Below are positions 1 to 4,853 of a DNA stretch of 5,945 bases, in pieces. Below the pieces are notes generated by a model. That model was not told where the DNA came from and ran no database searches. It was given only the letters and a program-made list of their open reading frames with translations. The DNA is from an uncultured Lachnospiraceae bacterium (GTDB lineage: Bacteria > Bacillota > Clostridia > Lachnospirales > Lachnospiraceae), in NCBI GenBank assembly GCA_902782965.1, contig CACZPG010000134.1, forward strand, positions 1 through 5,945, in the 5' to 3' direction. Each line of letters opens with the position of its first letter. The stretch's first letter is position 1. The position numbers and the translations under genes are program-made.

Positions 1-99
1 AACAACCAGAATAAGTATTATTTCAACCACAGCTACGCCGCTGTTATCTTGTCCAATTTCTAATAATCTGTTCTTTACTTTCCAAAATATATATGCCAT
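1..99 (-). CDS. flp: Flp1-like type IVb prepilin, N-terminal fragment (3' end beyond window)
   Basis: The first 33 codons are visible; the gene runs off the left edge. The product would be the pilin subunit of the Tad pilus, cut by a prepilin peptidase and assembled into a fibre at the cell surface. The visible part has a short charged leader (MAYIFWKVKNRLLE...), then NSG followed by VAVVEIILILVV. This matches the type IVb prepilin site G/XXXXE: Gly21 is at -1, Glu26 at +5, and a hydrophobic helix follows. Glu is followed by Ile, not the Tyr of classical Flp pilins, which is usual in the Flp1-like family of Firmicutes. The ATG start is fixed by an AAGGAGGA site 7 nt upstream. It is the last visible gene of the tad operon, 16 nt after tadC. 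The short size of the family and the motif make the call fairly safe, although the C-terminus is unseen. Confidence 0.8.
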   Translation of the reverse strand, partial: MAYIFWKVKNRLLEIGQDNSGVAVVEIILILVV

Positions 100-106
100 A
101 TCACAT

Positions 107-114
107 TCCTCCTT
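107..114 (-). promoter_or_regulatory. Ribosome binding site of flp
   Basis: On the minus strand this reads AAGGAGGA and lies 7 nt before the flp ATG, just after the tadC stop codon (116-118). The near-perfect complementarity to the 16S rRNA tail fits a highly translated pilin subunit and supports calling this short gene at the window edge. Confidence 0.8.
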
Positions 115-115
115 T

Positions 116-1513
116 TTAAAGTTCTATAAATGCCGGATATATAACGATTACGATTACTAGAATTAATAACATGGATGTGGGAAGGATCAGTTTCTCTGAT
201 GCTTCTTCCCCCTTCTTCTTTATATGTTCCCTTTTTACGTATAATCCTGTTTTTGTTTCTGAATCCAACATCTTTATTAGATTTGAATTACCGTAAGTTA
301 AATTCTGACTGATCAGTGACATCAGTCTTATATATTCCTGAGAACCTACCGCTCTTCCAAATTCAATATATGCGGTACTCTCACTTACTCCTGACGAAAT
401 CTTATTAAGCATATGATTGATTTCATCCTTCAGATATATGCACCTCTCATTTTGTACAGAATGTTTCATTGCATCCCGCAGACTGAGGCCTGCCCCGATA
501 TGAATCGCGAGTCTGTTTACAAATCCGAAATAGGCATCTTCCAATTCTTTGTCCCTTTTTACAGACTCCTCCTTTAGTCTGTTATAGCGAATGTATCCAA
601 GAATAAATACCACAGCTAATCCGATAATAAGGATACTCATAATGGTCTTATCTTTATCTGAACTTCTCTCTATTTTCACCCCCTCAACACTATGAGGTAA
701 TACCAGCTCATTTTCAGACCTGTTATTCTCTTCAATATTAAGTATTGATACTTTTGCCTTTTCAGAGCTGGTAAGATTTGTATTCTTATTAACGATAAAT
801 ACACGACTATAATTATCTGTATAATTATCATCCTTTATTTCCGCAGTGAGTGTTACTTCCTGACTATCAACTATTTCATCGGACATTACATTGCCTTCAC
901 TGTTAATTATTCCAGGTTCGCTGGAACTCCAGATTATTCTTAACACCCCCGTTTCATCCTTTTCAGGAAGCACCAGATCAGAAGAAATATTATCGGCAGA
1001 AGAATTATCTGCCAGAATATTTTTATCTATATATAATTTTGCCCTTTCACTATATTCTTTAAATTCCTCTTCACTTAATTCTCTCGGATTGATCTTCAGA
1101 TTAAAATTCTCGATTTTTCCGCTGTTCTCATCTCTTAGTTTCATATCTATAACGGCCGGTGAAGCCCCCGCCTCCGGTCTTTTCAGCTTATATAAATCAT
1201 CCGGATTCTCTGTTTTAAAACTGACGATAAAAACAAACGCAGCCACTATATATAAACCTCTTACCAGAATAAGATAGATGCTCATAAGTTCTCTGTCTGT
1301 CTCTTCGTCCAGTTTATTCTTGTTAAGAACTCTGTTCTTTCTGATAATTCGCCTGATGCTTCTTCTCACCTTTTTAGGGGTTATTCGTAGCAAAAAAACA
1401 GGTACATATGAGAGAAAACCTTTTACATCCTTATATTTGCTGTAATTCTTCCTGCTGATCAGCGCCAGTATTGAAATGATCAACACGAGTCCGACAGATA
1501 AATATCTGACCAT
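116..1513 (-). CDS. tadC: TadC-like inner-membrane platform protein (T2SS F family) with a large extracytoplasmic Ig-like insert
   Basis: A 465-residue platform protein of the Tad pilus machine, expected to pair with TadB and to be driven by TadA. The C-terminal part is typical TadC: cytoplasmic T2SF helices at about 325-440, with GAGLSLRDAM at 340-349, FGRAVGSQEY at 385-394 and GEEASEKLILP at 435-445, then a final membrane helix (442-461). Membrane segments lie near 4-20, 78-99, 290-307 and 442-461. The very basic stretch 46-68 (KKVRRSIRRIIRKNR) fixes the first loop as cytoplasmic, so residues 100-289 face outside. That insert contains LVLPEKDETG and IIWSSSEPGIINSEGNV (193-209), then EVTLTAEI, which resembles an atrophied bacterial Ig (aBig) domain. 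The start at 1513 is chosen for its AAGGAGG site and hydrophobic N-terminus. An upstream ATG at 1690 would add 59 residues read out of frame through tadB. The gene follows tadB by 17 nt. The platform role is well supported; the role of the insert is unknown. Confidence 0.86.
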   Translation of the reverse strand: MVRYLSVGLVLIISILALISRKNYSKYKDVKGFLSYVPVFLLRITPKKVRRSIRRIIRKNRVLNKNKLDEETDRELMSIYLILVRGLYIVAAFVFIVSFKTENPDDLYKLKRPEAGASPAVIDMKLRDENSGKIENFNLKINPRELSEEEFKEYSERAKLYIDKNILADNSSADNISSDLVLPEKDETGVLRIIWSSSEPGIINSEGNVMSDEIVDSQEVTLTAEIKDDNYTDNYSRVFIVNKNTNLTSSEKAKVSILNIEENNRSENELVLPHSVEGVKIERSSDKDKTIMSILIIGLAVVFILGYIRYNRLKEESVKRDKELEDAYFGFVNRLAIHIGAGLSLRDAMKHSVQNERCIYLKDEINHMLNKISSGVSESTAYIEFGRAVGSQEYIRLMSLISQNLTYGNSNLIKMLDSETKTGLYVKREHIKKKGEEASEKLILPTSMLLILVIVIVIYPAFIEL

Positions 1514-1518
1514 ACATG

Positions 1519-1525
1519 CCTCCTT
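1519..1525 (-). promoter_or_regulatory. Ribosome binding site that sets the tadC start
   Basis: AAGGAGG on the minus strand, 5 nt before the ATG at 1513 and inside the 17-nt gap after the tadB stop. It decides the start: the alternative ATG at 1690 lies inside tadB and would prepend 59 residues that look nothing like a platform protein. Confidence 0.8.
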
Positions 1526-1530
1526 ATTAT

Positions 1531-2250
1531 TTAATATATGTCCACAATCTTTCTTCCCAGGTAGTATGCAGCTATATTGAAGAACAACATAAGTGTCATA
1601 ATGACTGCACCGGAAATATTGCCATATAGCGGTTTCAGATAGTCGCCGTTTGTCAGACGTAAGAATAAGGTTATTAAAGATGGCATACATACCATGATCA
1701 TCAGTTCATATTTTTTTGCTGCAACCATGGTTCCCAGTTCTTCTCTGAGTTCCATTTCATTTACTATTCTTTCAACCGCATCTTTGATAATCTTTACTGC
1801 ATTACCTCCTGTTTTTTTGATTGTAGATATCACATCCACAAAGTCATAACACTCCGTCAGGTCTACTTCCTTTGCAAATTCAGCAAGAGCCAGGTCTGTT
1901 GTGTAGTTCAGACTGATCTTCTTTTTAACCATTCCCAGAGCATTAACCATTTCATTTCCAACTCCATATATTTCACTCAGATCCTTCTCTGCGAAAACCA
2001 ACGCATTTTCAAGTGATTTTCCTGCTTCCAATGAGGTCTGAACCGATATCATTACATTCCTCAGTTCATCAAGCCTTCTGAGTTTTCTTCTCTGAAGCGA
2101 TCCCCTATGAATAACCTTATAGCCATATATTCCCACAACCGAAGCAGGGATTATTCCATACAGGGCACCATAGAATACGTAGCATCCGAATAATGTCAAT
2201 ACGATGGCTCCTGCCAGAGCAGGCAGATCAATATTCTTAATTCTTATCAC
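1531..2250 (-). CDS. tadB: TadB-like inner-membrane platform protein (T2SS F family)
   Basis: A 239-residue membrane protein, shorter than proteobacterial TadB (around 300) because the N-terminal region is brief. Two hydrophobic segments lie near 10-29 and 31-46. A basic stretch (HRGSLQRRKLRRL, 48-60) leads into a cytoplasmic T2SF helical domain at about 60-180, with the family-like motifs SLEAGKSLENAL (73-84) and IKKTGGNAVKII (144-155). Two more membrane helices lie at about 182-199 and 211-231. In the Tad system TadB and TadC form the membrane platform on which the TadA ATPase acts during pilus assembly. The start codon is GTG at 2250, overlapping the tadA stop as GTGA, with an AGGAGA site at 2261-2266 inside the tadA 3' end. 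This arrangement suggests translational coupling. Assignment as TadB and not TadC rests on gene order (right after tadA) and on the GAGLSLR-type segment of the following gene. Confidence 0.86.
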   Translation of the reverse strand: MIRIKNIDLPALAGAIVLTLFGCYVFYGALYGIIPASVVGIYGYKVIHRGSLQRRKLRRLDELRNVMISVQTSLEAGKSLENALVFAEKDLSEIYGVGNEMVNALGMVKKKISLNYTTDLALAEFAKEVDLTECYDFVDVISTIKKTGGNAVKIIKDAVERIVNEMELREELGTMVAAKKYELMIMVCMPSLITLFLRLTNGDYLKPLYGNISGAVIMTLMLFFNIAAYYLGRKIVDIY

Positions 2251-3497
2251 TTTAAATGTCTCTCCTGATATATAGTCAGATAGCCGGCATTCATCAGTTT
2301 ATTTACATTTAGAAGATCGTTAATCTTCTTCAACTCCCCGACAAGCCGTTCTTTTCTCACATCTGTTTCTACGAATCTGTAAAGTTCTCTGGTAACTATT
2401 TCATCCTTATCCATCCCGACTACCTCCCTGATTTCCAGAACTCTTCTTGATTTGTCTCTTAGTCTTCCCAGGTGAACCACAATATCAAGAGCCGACGCTA
2501 TCTGCTGCCTCACTGCTTTAAGAGGAAGATCAACCCCCATAAGAACCATTGATTCCAGTCTGAGAAGCATTTCATGGCCTGAATTAGCGTGACCTGTACT
2601 AAGGCTTCCGTCATGTCCCGTATTCATAGCCTGAAGCATATCTATCGCAGCGGCATCTCTTACTTCGCCAACAATTATTCTGTCGGGCCGCATCCTCAGA
2701 CTGCACTTGATAAGATCTCTTATAGTTACCATATTCTTTCCTTCAACATTTGCATTTCTGGCCTCGAGCCTTACCAGATTATCTATTCCTATAACCTTCA
2801 GTTCAGCACTGTCTTCTATGGTTATTACCCTTTCATCACGAGGTATATACTCTGTAAGAGCTCCCATAAATGTAGTTTTTCCGGCTCCGGTTCCTCCTGA
2901 AATGAAAATGTTATATCCGGAGGCGACTAAGAGTCCCAGGAATTCAGCAGTCTTCTCATCAATAGCTTCCAAACGTATAAGGTCCGTCATATTAAATGAG
3001 GTCTTGGGAAATTTTCTTATCGTGACTGCTGAGCCATCAACGGATACCCCTTTCAGCACTATATTCACTCTTGAGCCATCCGCCAGTATTACATCAACGA
3101 TGGGCTTGCTCTCATTCACCATCCTGTTGGCATCCCCAACTATCTGCTGAATTACATTCATTAATCTCTCCGGATCATCGAAACTCTTATCAGATTTAAG
3201 AATCCTTCCTTCTTTCTCATAGAAGATTTCCTTATAATTGTTGATCATTATTTCTGTGATGCTGTCATCATTTAGTAGTTCCGATAGAACATCCAGACGT
3301 CTGATAGAATTAAAAACCTCTTCTTTCAGTCTGAGTTTTTCCCTTAGGGGTATGTATCTTCCTCCGGTTTCTCTTGCTACTGATTCATCAATTATTTCGC
3401 TTACATATTCATCTTTGATTTCTCCCGACAGATCCATTCTGTCGAGTACATCAGACTTAATCTGTTCTTTTAATTCGTGTTCCACTATCTCCACCAT
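2247..3497 (-). CDS. tadA: TadA/CpaF-type pilus assembly ATPase
   Basis: A 416-residue secretion ATPase of the VirB11/GspE superfamily that powers Tad pilus assembly from the cytoplasmic face of the membrane. All diagnostic elements are present: an N-terminal region with LLNDDSITEIMIN (74-86) and a following EKEGRI strand, as in CpaF proteins; Walker A GGTGAGKTT (201-209); Asp box ITIEDSAEL (225-233); Walker B RIIVGEVRD (273-281); and His box GHDGSLSTGHA (294-304). The catalytic Lys207, Thr208 and Glu278 are intact, so the enzyme should be active as a hexamer. The gene starts 41 nt inside the end of tadZ. No well-spaced ribosome binding site precedes the ATG at 3497, so a slightly downstream start or coupling to tadZ translation is possible. 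It ends with TGA overlapping the GTG start of tadB. Function is safe; the exact start is less sure. Confidence 0.95.
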   Translation of the reverse strand: MVEIVEHELKEQIKSDVLDRMDLSGEIKDEYVSEIIDESVARETGGRYIPLREKLRLKEEVFNSIRRLDVLSELLNDDSITEIMINNYKEIFYEKEGRILKSDKSFDDPERLMNVIQQIVGDANRMVNESKPIVDVILADGSRVNIVLKGVSVDGSAVTIRKFPKTSFNMTDLIRLEAIDEKTAEFLGLLVASGYNIFISGGTGAGKTTFMGALTEYIPRDERVITIEDSAELKVIGIDNLVRLEARNANVEGKNMVTIRDLIKCSLRMRPDRIIVGEVRDAAAIDMLQAMNTGHDGSLSTGHANSGHEMLLRLESMVLMGVDLPLKAVRQQIASALDIVVHLGRLRDKSRRVLEIREVVGMDKDEIVTRELYRFVETDVRKERLVGELKKINDLLNVNKLMNAGYLTIYQERHLK

Positions 3498-4437
3498 TCC
3501 TGATTTTCCATACTGCTTTGATCATTTCTTCACTGAATGCTTCTGCATTTGGAATATCTACAGGTTCAAATTTTCGAATAACATCCTGAAAGTTCAAATC
3601 TGCAAGCAGCTTCATGAACACTTCAATCTTCCTCATAGATATCTCATCTCTGAGAACAGGCATATAAATGTGACTAAAACACCTGAGTATTGAATAATCT
3701 CCCAATGCTGCCGAGCCGATATCAAAACAGATAGTGGTGAAGCTGCCGGTCTTGAGAAATATTTCTTTAAGCAGCTCTATGTCTGAACAGGTTACATCGT
3801 GTGTATCCATATATGTCCCCGAAACATATACTTTACAGATACCCTGATCTTTTCTTATGAGCCTTTTGATTTCATTCTCAAGATCCGACCCTTTCATTTT
3901 CAGAGGGTACAGTATATTTGCAGTCAGGGATTCCATATCATCACTGAAATCCTCCATACCTACATACAGGCCTCCCCTTACTTCATCATAACCGGCAAGA
4001 GTCTTGGAGAACCTTGTCTTGCCACACCGGCTGACAGGAGAATATACACCTATCACTTCAGAGATTCTTCTACCGGACTCACAGACAGTTGCAAGGTTTC
4101 TTCTGATCTCTTTGCAGATTACGCTCACCGGCTGATACTTATATATGTAGATAGTATTCAGAGCATTATCTCCATATCCTTCATATTCCGGGTATTCTGA
4201 CAGGATGATCATCCTTATACCTTCGTAATAAAGGCTGCCTTCTTCTGTTTTACCTAAAGATTCATCATCTGTAAGAATCAGATCCAGCCTTCCGGATTCC
4301 AGATACCTGTTAATGCTTCCAACCTCAGAAAAGGCCACCATACGGAATTCTCTGTCTGTCCCGGAATTGATATAGTCCATAAGCGATCTTGAATAATCCG
4401 GGTCTTTGTTATAAATACCTACTTTGAAGGTATCCAT
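3457..4437 (-). CDS. tadZ: TadZ/CpaE-like pilus localisation protein with degenerate ParA/MinD ATPase domain
   Basis: A 326-residue protein placed first in the tad operon. The N-terminal part (about 1-115) looks like an atypical receiver fold: KVGIYNKDPDYSRSL, LDLILTDDES (51-60), MIILSEYP (76-83) and KYQP (100-103) occupy the expected strands. The C-terminal part (about 125-315) resembles a MinD/ParA ATPase. Its nucleotide loop is SPVSRCGKTRFSK (133-145), keeping GKT but lacking the signature Lys-Gly-Gly of deviant Walker A motifs. A switch-like DIGSA follows at 239-243. TadZ/CpaE proteins mark the site of Tad pilus assembly and interact with the machine at the membrane; a similar two-domain TadZ is known from Eubacterium rectale. 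The ATG at 4437 has an AAGGAGG site (4446-4452) 8 nt upstream. The end overlaps tadA by 41 nt. The identity rests mainly on position and fold pattern, since sequence conservation in this family is low. Confidence 0.8.
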   Translation of the reverse strand: MDTFKVGIYNKDPDYSRSLMDYINSGTDREFRMVAFSEVGSINRYLESGRLDLILTDDESLGKTEEGSLYYEGIRMIILSEYPEYEGYGDNALNTIYIYKYQPVSVICKEIRRNLATVCESGRRISEVIGVYSPVSRCGKTRFSKTLAGYDEVRGGLYVGMEDFSDDMESLTANILYPLKMKGSDLENEIKRLIRKDQGICKVYVSGTYMDTHDVTCSDIELLKEIFLKTGSFTTICFDIGSAALGDYSILRCFSHIYMPVLRDEISMRKIEVFMKLLADLNFQDVIRKFEPVDIPNAEAFSEEMIKAVWKIRNGGDSGTRIKRTD

Positions 4438-4445
4438 CCCTTGTT

Positions 4446-4452
4446 CCTCCTT
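4446..4452 (-). promoter_or_regulatory. Ribosome binding site of tadZ
   Basis: AAGGAGG on the minus strand, 8 nt before the ATG at 4437. It supports that start as the first gene of the operon. It directly adjoins the proximal copy of the 11-bp repeat ending in CTGTGAGCGTA (4455-4465), so anything bound there could also affect ribosome access. Confidence 0.75.
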
Positions 4453-4454
4453 CC

Positions 4455-4529
4455 CTGTGAGCGTACTAATAAGTTACAGTTTTTACGGAGCGTTTTAAAT
4501 ACAGCGGGTGCCAGAATTCTGTGAGCGTA
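4455..4529. repeat. 11-bp direct repeat CTGTGAGCGTA, 64 bp apart, with a third GAGCGT box between
   Basis: On the plus strand CTGTGAGCGTA occurs exactly at 4455-4465 and 4519-4529. A third box with the same GAGCGT core lies at 4488-4493, in the same orientation. The proximal copy is 3 nt from the tadZ ribosome binding site. The copies could be binding sites for a regulator of the operon, or the ends of a short duplicated unit. The sequence is seen; the function is inferred. Confidence 0.45.
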
Positions 4530-4633
4530 AATCTGTTGCTTCTCTTTCCTTACAAAATTACCGTTTCCTCAAGATAATGTGTTTTCAAATCAGCGATAAC
4601 GCAATTTAGAAGCCCTTCACTTTTCCTACAAAT

Positions 4634-4656
4634 AAAAAAAGCAACCATATGTTGCC
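4634..4656 (-). terminator. Candidate attenuator or weak intrinsic terminator in the tad leader
   Basis: On the minus strand GCAAC - ATATG - GTTGC forms a 5-bp stem with a 5-nt loop, extendable by one G-U pair, and is followed directly by seven T and then ATTT (4640-4634). It lies about 200 nt before tadZ and over 100 nt after the kinase terminator, so it has no gene of its own to end. The stem is short and only moderately GC-rich, so its efficiency is doubtful. Confidence 0.35.
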
Positions 4657-4681
4657 TGATTTCCTCCAAAATCCTTCATAT

Positions 4682-4701
4682 TAATGATTGAATATGATTG
4701 A
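4682..4701. repeat. Tandem 10-bp repeat TAATGATTGA / ATATGATTGA
   Basis: Two units with the shared core ATGATTGA (4684-4691 and 4694-4701) are spaced by exactly one helical turn. They lie in the AT-rich part upstream of the tad operon. One-turn spacing is what two regulator molecules bound to one face of DNA would show. Chance in AT-rich sequence is a fair alternative. Confidence 0.35.
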
Positions 4702-4746
4702 TTTATTTTATTTACTATTTTTCTTTATACATAATCACGACACTCT

Positions 4747-4775
4747 TTGTTACTATTCAACATATGAAATGTCAA
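4747..4775 (-). promoter_or_regulatory. Weak promoter candidate for the tad operon
   Basis: The minus strand reads a perfect -35 box TTGACA (4775-4770), a 17-nt spacer, then TAACAA (4752-4747), which matches only three of six -10 positions. The -35 box overlaps the U-tract of the kinase terminator, so part of the TTGACA match is a by-product of that tract. An operon promoter is expected somewhere in 4460-4775, since a strong terminator lies just upstream, but no candidate is good. Confidence 0.25.
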
Positions 4776-4808
4776 AAAAACCGGATGCGAATCATTCTTC
4801 GCATCCGG
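4774..4808 (-). terminator. Intrinsic terminator of the hybrid kinase gene
   Basis: A perfect 11-bp stem (CCGGATGCGAA at 4781-4791 pairs with TTCGCATCCGG at 4798-4808) encloses a 6-nt loop. On the minus strand it is followed at once by seven T (4780-4774). It lies 45 nt after the kinase stop codon. The strength and orientation indicate that the kinase and the tad genes are separate transcription units. Confidence 0.92.
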
Positions 4809-4853
4809 CCTGATTAACTGTTATTCATTTGTTCAATTTAGAACTGTACTGTA

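Larger units (their letters stand above)
4438..4853 (-). other. 416-nt non-coding region between the kinase gene and the tad operon
   Basis: No convincing gene is present on either strand. Going in the direction of transcription it holds the kinase terminator (4774-4808), an AT-rich stretch with a tandem 10-bp repeat (4682-4701), a weaker terminator-like hairpin (4634-4656), and a more GC-rich block (4455-4529) with repeated GAGCGT boxes. The block also contains a 10-bp palindrome, CAGAATTCTG, at 4512-4521. The length and content suggest the control region and 5' leader of the tad operon. No c-di-GMP riboswitch core or other known riboswitch was recognised by eye. Confidence 0.6.

Noticed and set aside
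891..1277. Plus-strand open frames opposite tadC, tadA, tadZ and the kinase (for example 891-1277, 2707-3150, 3238-3693, 5263-5748).
   Set aside because: They mirror real minus-strand genes with clear family motifs, have Ser/Ile/Leu-rich compositions typical of antisense frames, and show no recognisable domains.
1514..1690. A 59-residue N-terminal extension of tadC starting at an ATG at 1690.
   Set aside because: It lies wholly within the tadB coding region in another frame, has no ribosome site, and the internal ATG at 1513 has an AAGGAGG site followed by a typical hydrophobic N-terminus.
4496..4513. A sigma-54 (-24/-12) promoter suggested by TGGCAC on the minus strand before tadZ.
   Set aside because: The -24 box is good, but the expected TTGC element at -12 is absent (GTATT is found instead).
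4438..4853. A c-di-GMP riboswitch controlling the pilus operon.
   Set aside because: The conserved core sequences of the known c-di-GMP-I and c-di-GMP-II aptamers were not found in the leader.
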